Positions 1-7,779 of a stretch of 26,426 nt of DNA are shown here, in pieces. Below the pieces are notes generated by a model. The model had not been told where the DNA came from. It worked only from the letters and a program-made list of their open reading frames with translations, and made no database searches. The DNA is from Deltaproteobacteria bacterium (GTDB lineage Bacteria; Desulfobacterota_C; Deferrisomatia; Deferrisomatales; JACRMM01): the NCBI GenBank assembly GCA_016218905.1, contig JACRCS010000432.1:1-26426 (forward strand), written 5' to 3'. Position 1 is the first letter of the stretch; each line of letters opens with the position of its first letter. Position numbers and translations under genes: made by a program.

Positions 1-140
1 AGTACCGTCACCGCTATCTCGGTGAGTACCAGTACCGGTTCAATCGTCGCTTCGATCTCGCCGCTATCCTGCCTCGGCTCCTGGTCGCCGCCGCCCGGAC
101 GGGCAGCCGGCCGGAGCCCTGGCTGCGCTTGGCGGAAGAT
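1..140 (+). mobile_element. C-terminal remnant of an IS1595/ISXO2-type transposase
   Basis: Frame 3 is open from the window edge. It reads a peptide containing RYLGEYQYRFNRRFDLA, then LPRLLVAAARTGSRPEPWLRLAE. The R-Y-L-x-E-Y/F-x-Y-R-F-N-R-R block followed by a short Leu/Ala-rich tail is, from memory of the family, the C-terminus of ISXO2-like DDE transposases (IS1595 family). No stop codon follows: the frame continues directly into the cytochrome at about codon 48. No terminal inverted repeat is recognisable between them, so the 3' end of the element is missing at this junction. The upstream part lies outside the window. The exact breakpoint, placed at about 135-150, is inferred. Confidence 0.7.
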
Positions 141-1316
141 AGGCGCAAATCAGGAAACCCTTCGAAGCTCTATCACTCGGCCGACGGCCTCGTGTGTCAC
201 GACTGCCACGTGCTCAAAGGCAACGGGGGCGCGGGAAGCGGCGGCCTCCTGACCAAACCCTCGATCACGGATCTCTGCCTCCAGTGCCATCTCGCCCCCG
301 GTAACGCATCCCGCAAGGCCCCGGCCGTCATGACCTCGAACGGGGTCGTTCCGCAGGGCTCGTCCCTGCCCGCGGGGGATTTCTACTGGAGCGCGGCCGA
401 CCCGAAGAAGGGGCACAACCCGGCAACAACGCGCGGGGTACCGTCCACGCTCATGCCTTCGGATCCTCGACTCTCCACGGCTCCGGGCGGGAGCTTCCCG
501 GCGAGCAGCTTCGACTGCGTCACGTGCCACGATCCCCACGACCGTTTCGGGGAGATGGTTTCGGCCTGGCGGCAGCTCAAGCGCAAGGTCAACGGCATCG
601 TCCATACGGGAAACGAAACCGCCGCCGAGGGAGTCGAGAGCGACGGGGGCAGCGAAGGGCCGACGACTCCGGGTTATGAGCCGCTCCTGTCCAACTCTCG
701 AGGCGACCTCCAGGGGACCTCCTACGCCAACCGTCGGAAGGACGGCCACCCGTTGGAAGGCGCGGACCTCTCACGGCCGGAGGGGGACAGCAACAAGAAC
801 GTGTACCGCGGCGGGTTTTCCTCTTTCTGTTCCGTATGCCACGGCAACTTCCACGGCGGAAACGGGGAGAGCGGCGGCGCCGAAAACCCGACGACGCGCT
901 CTGAAGGCGCCTGGGTGAGGCACCCGACGAGCCTGAAGATCAGCGGCAGATACGGCATCTCCGCCTATACGGCCGCTGTCGTGAACGCGCAGGGGACCAA
1001 TCCGAATCCTCTCGGCTACGACTGGAGATACCCCCTCGTCAAGGCGGATGCGGACTTCTCGGTAGCGAGCGCGGTCGCGTCGGGGAACGACCCCTCCACG
1101 GCCTCCGGCTCCGACCGGATTACGTGCCTCACCTGCCATAAGGCCCATGCATCCCCGTACGAGAACATGACCCGCTGGAACGTCCGTGCCCGCTCGTTCG
1201 CGGCCGCGGGAGAGAAGGACCTCACGGGGGCACCCTCTCCCGGTGACAACCCCGCCCACGGGTGCGGCAAGTGTCACCGCATGGGCGGCTCGACCGCGTA
1301 CCGCAAGGCCTTCTGA
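129..1316 (+). CDS. OmcS-like hexaheme c-type cytochrome, 5'-truncated and fused to a transposase tail
   Basis: This is a paralogue of the OmcS-like protein at 14657-16030, with the same blocks in the same order: YHS-DGL, PAGDFYW, PKKGHNP, AWRQLKRKVN, NSRGD, NVYRGGFSSFC, GYDWRYPLV, CLTCHKAHA and CGKCH near the C-terminus. Six CxxCH motifs are present (CHDCH, CLQCH, CVTCH, CSVCH, CLTCH, CGKCH). The segment with STAPGGSFPAS and then CVTCHDPH closely resembles Geobacter OmcS as I remember it. The signal peptide is absent: the reading frame upstream is transposase sequence, open to position 3. The nominal TTG start at 129 has no convincing ribosome-binding site and lies in the transposase-derived part. 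Without export no heme could be attached, so the gene is probably broken unless the junction is an assembly artefact. The residue matching OmcS His16 (the H of CHTMH) is Lys here (CHVLK). Confidence 0.8.
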   Translation: MAEDRRKSGNPSKLYHSADGLVCHDCHVLKGNGGAGSGGLLTKPSITDLCLQCHLAPGNASRKAPAVMTSNGVVPQGSSLPAGDFYWSAADPKKGHNPATTRGVPSTLMPSDPRLSTAPGGSFPASSFDCVTCHDPHDRFGEMVSAWRQLKRKVNGIVHTGNETAAEGVESDGGSEGPTTPGYEPLLSNSRGDLQGTSYANRRKDGHPLEGADLSRPEGDSNKNVYRGGFSSFCSVCHGNFHGGNGESGGAENPTTRSEGAWVRHPTSLKISGRYGISAYTAAVVNAQGTNPNPLGYDWRYPLVKADADFSVASAVASGNDPSTASGSDRITCLTCHKAHASPYENMTRWNVRARSFAAAGEKDLTGAPSPGDNPAHGCGKCHRMGGSTAYRKAF

Positions 1317-1411
1317 CCTCCGGCCGCACGGGAGGGCTCGCAAGCCGGGCCCACCCGCGCGCGCCGACCTCGCAGGGGGTGGGCGTGGACACCGCCCCTT
1401 CGCTCGACCTC
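1317..1411. terminator. Possible bidirectional hairpin between convergent genes
   Basis: The gap between two convergent stop codons contains GCCCACCC at 1349-1356 and its reverse complement GGGTGGGC at 1377-1384, an 8-bp GC stem around a 20-nt GC-rich loop. No T-run follows on either strand, so this is a weak terminator candidate. Nothing else is recognisable in the gap. Confidence 0.25.
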
Positions 1412-4400
1412 CTACAGCTCGTGTTGGCCCTTCTGGTGGCAGCGCTGGCAGAGGGCCTTCTTCCGATCGGCGTTCGTCATCTTTTCGTGGTCCGATCCGT
1501 GCGGGGCGTGGCAGCTCACGCAGTCGATGAGCTTCCCCGTCGCGGCATCGACGTAGGGAGTCTTACCCATCCCGTGCAGGTGGGTCGTCGGGACCTTCTC
1601 GTGGCAGCCGAGACAGACCTTGTCGAGCTCGCCGGACAGAAGCTTCGGCTGCGAGCCCGAGTGCGGCCGGTGGCACTTGCCACAGCTCTCCTCCACCGGC
1701 TTGTGGCGGACCTTCCCCGTGACGAGCTCCCGGTCATGGCACTCGAAGCAGAGCTCCCGCTCGGGCGACTTCAGGAGTCCCTTGGCGACGGCCGCGTGCG
1801 GCGAGTGGCAGCTCAGGCACTGCCCGCCCGAGAAGACCGGGTAATGGCGCACCGAGCCTTCGAAGCCCTTCTTCTTGGCCTCGTCGTGGCACTGCCAGCA
1901 GAGCTCGGGCACGTCCTTCTTCAGCTTCGCGATGCCCTTGCCGGCATGACAATCCGTGCACCTCCCCTCCGAGTAGGGGAGATGCGATACCGCCCCGGCG
2001 AGTTTCCGGCCCTCGCCGCTGACCCCGTGGGGGTCGTGGCAGCTGAGGCACTTGGCCTGGCTGATCTCCATCCCCTGATGGGGTTGCTTCAGGCTCGAGG
2101 CGTCGTGGCACTTCCAGCAGAGCGCGGGGACCTGGGCCGAGAGGATCCCGTCGTTGGCCGAACCGTGGGGATCGTGGCACTCCCCGCACTCGCCCTCGGC
2201 CACTGGAGCGTGGATGCCCTTCATGGACGCGAGCCGCTTGGCGAAGCCGTCGTGGCACGAGAGGCACAGCTCCTTGCCGGGCTTCCTGAGGAGGCTCTTC
2301 TTCTCCGAGACGTGCGGGACGTGGCAGGTCTGGCAGCCGTCCGAGACGGGCTTGTGCTGCTGTCTCCGCCCGGGGATATCGGCCTTGTCCTCGTGGCAGC
2401 CGAAGCAGATCTTCTCGACCGAGGCGCGCAGGAGCCCCTTCTCCGTTCCGGCGTGGGGATCATGGCACGCGGAGCACTCACCGGCCTTTACCGGTTCGTG
2501 AGCCCCAGCCTTGGAGACGGCCTCCTGCATGTCCGAATGGCACTCGAAGCAGAGCTTTTCCTTCGGGGCTTTGAGGGCGAGCGCGCCGGCTTGGGTTGCC
2601 TTCTCGTGGCACTCCGTGCAGGCGCCGTCCTTGAAAGGCTCGTGCAGTTTCGCCCGAAGCAGCTTCTTCCCTTCCGACGAGTGGGGGTCGTGGCACGCGG
2701 CGCAGTTGGAGGTCCTCTGGGCCAGCCCGAGGTGCTTCGAACGGAACTCCTCCCGGCTCGTGCTGTGGCAACGGGCGCAGAGCTCACCGACGGGCTTGAC
2801 GAGACCGCCGCGATGGTCGGAGCCGTGGGCGTCGTGGCAGGTGTCGCACTTGCCCTTCTCCACCGGTGCATGGATCTTCCCGGTCTTGAAGCGCGCCTTC
2901 TCTTCCTTGTGGCACGAGAAGCAGAGGTCGGAGCCGACCGCCTTCACGTCCTTCGGCTGGTCGGAGCCGTGGAGCTCGTGGCACCCGGAGCACTGCCCAC
3001 GCGCCACGGGCGTGTGGGCGAACTTCTGCTTGGCCGCCTTGGCGAGGCTCTCGTGGCAGCCGAGGCACAGCTCCTTCTGGGGCTTGACCAGGATCTTCTC
3101 GGTGTTGCTCCCGTGGGGCGAGTGGCAATCACCGCACGTATCGAGATCCGCCGCGTGCGAGTGCTTTCGCCCCATTGCCTGCTTGATCGGGGAATGGCAC
3201 CCGAGGCAGAGCTCCTTGCCCTGCCGGTGGGTGAGAGCCTTGCCCTCGGAGCGGTGCGGCGGGTGGCACGCCGAGCAGCCCTGGTCGACGAGCGGCTTGT
3301 GCTTGACGCGGTAGCCGTCGACCGCCTTTAGGCCGGCGTGGCACTCCGCGCACAACTTCGCCTGCACGCCCTTGAGGAGCTTGGGCGTAAGGGCGCTGTG
3401 GGGACGATGGCAGGCGAGGCAGCCCCCGTCGTCGAGGGCGGCGTGCCGGGTGCCCGGCCTCGCCAGCTCCTTCTGGATCTTGTCGTGGCACTTGACGCAG
3501 AACGCTTCGTCCTTCCCTGCGAGGAGCTTCTTCTGCTGGGACCCGTGGACCTCGTGACACGATGAGCAGCGGCCCTCGGCCAGGGGTTTGTGGACCCTCG
3601 GGTCCTTGAACTGGGCTTCCAGGTCGAGGTGGCACTCGAGGCAGACCTCCTTCTGGCCTGCCTTCAGGAGCGGGCGTTGGTCGCTCCGGTGACCGGAGTG
3701 GCAGGCGAGGCAATCGCCGTCCTTGGAAGGCGGGTGGCCGACCGGGGCTTTCGCCTGGTCCGCTACCGAGGTGTGGCACTCGGTGCAGAGCTGGCCCGCG
3801 GGCGCGATGAGCGAACGGTCGAACCTCCCTCCGGCCCCCTTCGGGTGACAGGTGCCGCATTCTCCGGTGACGTACGGCTCGTGGATCTCCGGACGGACGG
3901 ACGCCTTCTTGCCCGTCCCGTGCGGATCGTGGCACGTCGAGCAGGCCTGGCCCCGGATCCCCGCCACCTCGTGGGGCGCCTTGGAGGAGACCTTCGACTT
4001 GTCATGGCACGAGTAGCAGAGGGCGTCGCCCTCCTGGAGGAGGAGCTTCTCGGAGTCCGAGGAGTGGGGCGGATGGCAGCGCTCGCACTGGCCTTTGCGG
4101 AAGGGATCGTGGGCGCCGGCGGCGGCGGCCGTGGCCGCCAGGGCCTTGTGGCACGAGAAGCAGACAGAGCCCGCGTCTTTGGGTTCCTTGAGGAGGTTCT
4201 TCCGGTTCGAAGCATGGGGATTGTGGCACGCGGTGCATTCGCCCTTCTGGACCGGCGCGTGGAGCTTCTTCTTCTCGATCTCCGCCTTCACCTTGGCGTG
4301 ACAGGAGTAGCAGAGCTCCGCCCCCTTCGTCTTGAGCACCAGCTTGTTGGCGAACCCGTGCCGGCTGTGGCACGCCTCGCACTCCTCCTTGGCCACGGGA

Positions 4401-4546
4401 GCGTGGACGAAGGTCTTCTGAAAGGCCTCCTTCGCCTTCTTGTGGCAGTCGTAGCAGGTCTTCTTGGCTGCCGACGAGATGCCCGGGGCGAAACAGAGGA
4501 GCAGCAGAGCGACGAGCGGCGAGAGCTTCTTCGTGGAGATCTTCAT
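1412..4546 (-). CDS. Giant 42-heme c-type cytochrome (paired-CXXCH repeats)
   Basis: The 1044-residue product begins with a Sec signal peptide (KK, then LVALLLLCF, cleavage near SSA-A). The rest is almost entirely paired-CXXCH repeats. I count 42 CxxCH motifs, in a unit of roughly 45-50 residues: H-x-P, then G-x-C-x-x-C-H-x-P-H-G/S, a linker ending K-x-L-L, and L-C-x-x-C-H. A free His after most first motifs (CHxPH) can supply distal ligands. I chose the ATG at 4546 because GGAAGG (4556-4561) lies 9 nt upstream; an in-frame TTG at 4555 is a poorer start. It is the last gene of the conduit operon, 15 nt after a CsgG-like lipoprotein gene. Expected role (inference): a long multiheme wire or charge store on the outer face of the outer membrane, or bridging the periplasm. 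No membrane anchor or lipobox is visible. Heme positions are near-regular, suggesting growth by internal duplication. Confidence 0.93.
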   Translation of the reverse strand: MKISTKKLSPLVALLLLCFAPGISSAAKKTCYDCHKKAKEAFQKTFVHAPVAKEECEACHSRHGFANKLVLKTKGAELCYSCHAKVKAEIEKKKLHAPVQKGECTACHNPHASNRKNLLKEPKDAGSVCFSCHKALAATAAAAGAHDPFRKGQCERCHPPHSSDSEKLLLQEGDALCYSCHDKSKVSSKAPHEVAGIRGQACSTCHDPHGTGKKASVRPEIHEPYVTGECGTCHPKGAGGRFDRSLIAPAGQLCTECHTSVADQAKAPVGHPPSKDGDCLACHSGHRSDQRPLLKAGQKEVCLECHLDLEAQFKDPRVHKPLAEGRCSSCHEVHGSQQKKLLAGKDEAFCVKCHDKIQKELARPGTRHAALDDGGCLACHRPHSALTPKLLKGVQAKLCAECHAGLKAVDGYRVKHKPLVDQGCSACHPPHRSEGKALTHRQGKELCLGCHSPIKQAMGRKHSHAADLDTCGDCHSPHGSNTEKILVKPQKELCLGCHESLAKAAKQKFAHTPVARGQCSGCHELHGSDQPKDVKAVGSDLCFSCHKEEKARFKTGKIHAPVEKGKCDTCHDAHGSDHRGGLVKPVGELCARCHSTSREEFRSKHLGLAQRTSNCAACHDPHSSEGKKLLRAKLHEPFKDGACTECHEKATQAGALALKAPKEKLCFECHSDMQEAVSKAGAHEPVKAGECSACHDPHAGTEKGLLRASVEKICFGCHEDKADIPGRRQQHKPVSDGCQTCHVPHVSEKKSLLRKPGKELCLSCHDGFAKRLASMKGIHAPVAEGECGECHDPHGSANDGILSAQVPALCWKCHDASSLKQPHQGMEISQAKCLSCHDPHGVSGEGRKLAGAVSHLPYSEGRCTDCHAGKGIAKLKKDVPELCWQCHDEAKKKGFEGSVRHYPVFSGGQCLSCHSPHAAVAKGLLKSPERELCFECHDRELVTGKVRHKPVEESCGKCHRPHSGSQPKLLSGELDKVCLGCHEKVPTTHLHGMGKTPYVDAATGKLIDCVSCHAPHGSDHEKMTNADRKKALCQRCHQKGQHEL

Positions 4547-4561
4547 CTCGGACAACCTTCC

Positions 4562-5227
4562 TCAACGAACCGTTGGCTTTTCAGCGTTGATCGGGGCACC
4601 GCCCGGCGTCTCGGCGGCCCGGCGGCGCCCGACGGAGGCGGCGAAGGCGACCGCGATCTCCCTGCCCGTCTGCTCCGCGAGCCGGAGCAGGGAGTCTTCC
4701 CGCCCTACGCCGAACAGGGTCTCCCGGTCGTTGCCCCGTCGCACTACGTTCGAGGCCCACACGATCTCTCCCGTCGCCGTCTCGAGCACCCGCACGGTCA
4801 CCGCGACGATCGGGAGTTTCGCCGCCCCTCCGGAACCCGCCGTGTCGAGCCCGTACTCATAGACGATTCCCACCACCACCAGCGGCACGCCGAGCTTCTG
4901 GCCCAGGTTCCGCAGGTTCTCTTTCGGGATCGCCGTCGCGAGGCGGATCCGCTCCTGCGACAACGCCTCCGCGACCTCCCCCGGGTCCAGGGCCCGGAAA
5001 GGCGAGTGCTTCAGCAACTCGACGAGGAGGATGTTCTCCATGGTCTTCCCGGCGCCCTTGGCCTCGCTCAGGTTATCGAAGGGCAGCACGGCGATCTTGG
5101 CAGGGGGAATCTGCGGCAGGTCCGCCCGGGCGTAAGGCTTCGAGCCTCCGCAACCCGTTGCGGCGCAGAGGAGGAGCACCGCGCCTGAGATCCACTCGAT
5201 CGGATGTCTCATCTCACGTCGCCTCAT
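4562..5227 (-). CDS. CsgG/LpoB-like outer-membrane lipoprotein (second of a pair)
   Basis: The 221-residue product has a lipoprotein signal: a hydrophobic stretch AVLLLCAATGC with the lipidated Cys at residue 26. The mature part has the layout of small CsgG/LpoB/GNA1162-type proteins: an early strand KIAVLPFDNLSE, a helix with ENILLVELLK, an RALDPGEV motif, then LGVPLVVVGIVYEYG and a strand TVRVLETATGEIVWAS. It is a diverged paralogue of the preceding gene (5224-5841), with the same order of blocks. The ATG at 5227 overlaps the upstream stop as ATGA, giving translational coupling. A second ATG at 5212 preceded by GAGG is an alternative start and gives a more typical signal peptide. Role unknown. 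Family members act in assembly or secretion across the outer membrane, so a chaperone or assembly role for the neighbouring cytochromes is an inference. Confidence 0.8.
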   Translation of the reverse strand: MRRREMRHPIEWISGAVLLLCAATGCGGSKPYARADLPQIPPAKIAVLPFDNLSEAKGAGKTMENILLVELLKHSPFRALDPGEVAEALSQERIRLATAIPKENLRNLGQKLGVPLVVVGIVYEYGLDTAGSGGAAKLPIVAVTVRVLETATGEIVWASNVVRRGNDRETLFGVGREDSLLRLAEQTGREIAVAFAASVGRRRAAETPGGAPINAEKPTVR

Positions 5228-5841
5228 TCTTTCGCCTTCGTCTTGCGAAAAAACTCGTTGGCCGCGCTTCGGCAGAGCTTCTGGCTGAGCTGAGCCACCG
5301 TGAAGGTCTCTCCGATGCTGACGATGGGCAGATTCGGCCCGCCGCTCGCGCTCACGCTGCTCTGCCAGACGACGGTGCCGGTCGGGCCGTCGATGAACTT
5401 GAACGTCACGGAGAGAAAGGGATACTGCTCGCCTCCCAGCTGCGTCAGCTTCGCCTCGTGTACGATGCCGGTCAGGATTCCCTGCACCCCGGCCACCTCC
5501 GCGATCTGCGAGATCTGCTTCGGCGAGAGGTCGGAGATCGAACCCGGTGCGTTGTTGCGGGTCACCTGCGCGACCACGGCCCGGAACTGGCCGGGGTCCA
5601 TGACCTGCAGCTCCTCGCCGGCGATCAGGAGCTCGGTGAGGAAGTGCTCCGTGACCTTTTCTCCCGCGAGGCGGTCCTCCGTTTGATTGCCGAAGGGCAT
5701 CAGCGCGACCTTTTGGTAGAAGCTGAAGTCGGTCTCGGGGTGGACGAAGCTTCTCACCTGGATGAGCGAGCCGCAGCCGGAGATCGCCGAGGCTACGGCG
5801 AGCGCGATTGCGGCAAGGGAGGTCCGGATCACGGGAGTCAA
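5224..5841 (-). CDS. CsgG/LpoB-like outer-membrane lipoprotein (first of a pair)
   Basis: The 205-residue product has a signal peptide and lipobox (AISGC, Cys23). It contains the CsgG/LpoB-like blocks KVALMPFGNQTEDRLAGEK, TEHFLTELL, QVMDPGQF, a SPKQISQIAEVAGVQGILTGIVHEA stretch (strand plus Gly turn) and TFKFIDGPTGTVVWQSS. The start is TTG at 5841, with GAGGTG about 6-10 nt upstream; an in-frame GTG at 5832 is possible. The gene lies 14 nt after the beta-barrel gene and overlaps the next lipoprotein gene by 4 nt, so it belongs to the conduit operon. Two tandem copies suggest either a hetero-oligomer or a duplicated assembly factor; the sequence does not say which. Confidence 0.8.
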   Translation of the reverse strand: MTPVIRTSLAAIALAVASAISGCGSLIQVRSFVHPETDFSFYQKVALMPFGNQTEDRLAGEKVTEHFLTELLIAGEELQVMDPGQFRAVVAQVTRNNAPGSISDLSPKQISQIAEVAGVQGILTGIVHEAKLTQLGGEQYPFLSVTFKFIDGPTGTVVWQSSVSASGGPNLPIVSIGETFTVAQLSQKLCRSAANEFFRKTKAKE

Positions 5842-5855
5842 GGCGTCACCTCGTA

Positions 5856-7604
5856 TCAGAAGGACTTGCTGGCGCGCGCGCGCAGGAAGGTCGTCTGGTC
5901 CTCATCGAAGAGCTGGGAAGCGGAATAGGAGATGTCGACGGTCAGGCGCTTCGGGAGCACGAACCGCATGTTCGCCGACAGGTTGTCTCCGGTGCTCCCC
6001 TGGGACACCCGCCTGCCGTAGGAGACGTTCAGCTGGTGGCCTCGCCGGAGACGGTACGACAAGCTCCCCGTGGCCGAGTACGACGTCTCGCCGCTCGCGG
6101 GGAAGCTCGCGTTTCCCGAAAGACCGTACGCCGTCCTCAGGTTCGCCTGGTAGCTGAGCGAGCCGTTCAGCGTCTGGCTGCCCAGATCACCCAGGTCGAG
6201 CTCGTCGCCCGAAGAGTTGGAGCTGTAGAAGACGACCACGCTCGTCCTGTCCGTGGGAACGAGGTTGAGCTGAAAGGAGCGGGCCACCGAGTAGCGCTGC
6301 GTGATCTGCTCCAGGTGAACGGGTTGGGACCAGTCGCCGAGGGCCGCCGAGAGCTTCGTGTACAGGTCCTGATGCTCGGTATCGAAGAACGTAAAGCCGG
6401 CCGGCCGGTCATCGAAGAGGGCCCGGTCGGCCAGCGGGCCCGACGCGTCGAACTCCGGATTGCTCACGAAGCTCACGGACTCGGTTCGGCTCAAACCCAG
6501 GTTTCCGCGGAGGGAGGCCCGCCTGCTCACGTCCATGGTCGCGTTCAGCGAGAGGTTGTCCCGGACGTTGTCTCCCTGGCCGGGATCCCACTCGTACGTC
6601 CGCGAGGCGCCCAGCCCGAGCTCGACGGCTGGAACAGGATAGAGCTGCGAATACGTCGCCGCCAGGGTCGTGTAGTCGACGCTTCGGCGCTCGCCGGCGT
6701 CATCGAACCTCCGGTTTCCGACCGTGCCGGAGAGCCGGAGGCGCTGGCTCGGGTTCACGTTTGCCGTCCCCTCCATCGAACGCGTCTCGCTCGTCTGGCC
6801 CTGGAAGGCGGTGACGTCGCCGGCGAAGCTTCCGCTGAGCCCGAGCCATCGCAGCGGTGAAGACGTGACGCCCAGCCTGACGGCCGTCCCCACGGTCACC
6901 GAGTCCTCCCCCGTCGTGGCCTCGGAGGCGAAGCGAGTCACGCTGTAATCCCCCGTGAGCACGGTCCGCGGGAGGACTTCGTAGCTCCCGCCCACCCCGA
7001 AGAGCGCCGTGTCGGAAACGAGCGGGGAGTCATCCCCGGTCTGCCTCTCACTGCGCAGCAAGCCTCCCCGGAAGCTGAGCCAACGGAACGTATAGTCCGC
7101 GAACACCGAAGCGGAGTCGGTGCTCGACTCGACGTCACCCGTCCGGGTCGTCGTCGTCGAGTAGCCGGCGAAGATCCGGGGCCAGTCCTTCGGCGACAGA
7201 GAGAGGCTTGCCCCCGTCGTCCGGGTCTCCACCAGATCCGCCGCGGTGGTCACCGTCGCCGTGCGGCTGTGCTGCAGGTTCAGCGCGAAGGCCTCTCCCG
7301 AGAGATCCAGCCCCAGGTTTCCGAAAGGCGACAGGTTCCAGATCCGCTCGTCCTCGGATTGCGTGAAGTTCAGTTGCACGTTCAGCTGGCTCCGCAGCTG
7401 CTTCTTCAGAGGCGGCTCAACCGCAACGTTCACGCCCGCCTGGAAGAGCTCCCTCGTATCTCCCTGGCTCGTCGCCCTCGTCTCTTCGACGAAGACGCTC
7501 CCGCTGGTCTTCGTGACGGCCAACGCCGGGCCTGCCGAGGCGAGCCATCCCGCGGCGAGGGCAGCGGCAAGCCGCTCTCTTCTGCGGCCGTCCCGGGGGC
7601 GCAA
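5856..7604 (-). CDS. Outer-membrane beta-barrel, putative porin of a porin-cytochrome conduit
   Basis: The 582-residue product has a signal peptide (Arg-rich start, then LAAALAAGWLASAGPALA). The rest is amphipathic, Ser/Thr/Gly-rich sequence made of alternating strands such as LNVQLNFTQ, GSLSYQANL and YSATGSLSYRLRRGH. It ends in ARASKSF: a C-terminal Phe is the classic BAM recognition residue of barrel proteins. There is no Cys and no CxxCH. No Pfam-like motif identifies it further. Its place beside hexaheme, decaheme and 42-heme cytochromes in one operon suggests it sheathes a heme wire through the outer membrane, as OmbB/MtrB-type porins do (inference). The frame is blocked by TAG three codons upstream of the TTG at 7604, so TTG is the only start that keeps the signal peptide. 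Confidence 0.8.
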   Translation of the reverse strand: MRPRDGRRRERLAAALAAGWLASAGPALAVTKTSGSVFVEETRATSQGDTRELFQAGVNVAVEPPLKKQLRSQLNVQLNFTQSEDERIWNLSPFGNLGLDLSGEAFALNLQHSRTATVTTAADLVETRTTGASLSLSPKDWPRIFAGYSTTTTRTGDVESSTDSASVFADYTFRWLSFRGGLLRSERQTGDDSPLVSDTALFGVGGSYEVLPRTVLTGDYSVTRFASEATTGEDSVTVGTAVRLGVTSSPLRWLGLSGSFAGDVTAFQGQTSETRSMEGTANVNPSQRLRLSGTVGNRRFDDAGERRSVDYTTLAATYSQLYPVPAVELGLGASRTYEWDPGQGDNVRDNLSLNATMDVSRRASLRGNLGLSRTESVSFVSNPEFDASGPLADRALFDDRPAGFTFFDTEHQDLYTKLSAALGDWSQPVHLEQITQRYSVARSFQLNLVPTDRTSVVVFYSSNSSGDELDLGDLGSQTLNGSLSYQANLRTAYGLSGNASFPASGETSYSATGSLSYRLRRGHQLNVSYGRRVSQGSTGDNLSANMRFVLPKRLTVDISYSASQLFDEDQTTFLRARASKSF

Positions 7605-7779
7605 GTCGGTCTACCCCAGTCCAGGCCCGATCACCGGGAACGAGCACGGATCCGGAGCCCGGCCGCCTCCAACGGGCCGGGCCGGCGCCGGCTTGGGCTC
7701 CTTTTCGCGAGAAACGCCTGCCGGTCCCTCGACCCTGCCCCACCCTCTCTGCCGCCTCGATCGTCCATGTCCGTCCAGA
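7605..7779 (-). other. Intercistronic gap with GC-rich hairpin
   Basis: This is the only large gap (175 nt) inside the conduit operon. An 8-bp perfect inverted repeat (GCCCGGCC at 7657-7664, GGCCGGGC at 7675-7682, 10-nt loop) lies about 50 nt upstream of the TTG start of the barrel gene. There is no T-run, so it is not a convincing terminator. It could stabilise or process the mRNA, changing stoichiometry between the cytochrome genes upstream and the porin downstream. I see no promoter that I would defend. Confidence 0.3.

Noticed and set aside
1262..5188. Long plus-strand open frames (689 and 532 codons) opposite the 42-heme and lipoprotein genes
   Set aside because: They are antisense shadows created by GC-rich codon use and the repeated heme motif. 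They lack domains, and the minus-strand frames have signal peptides, heme motifs and operon spacing.
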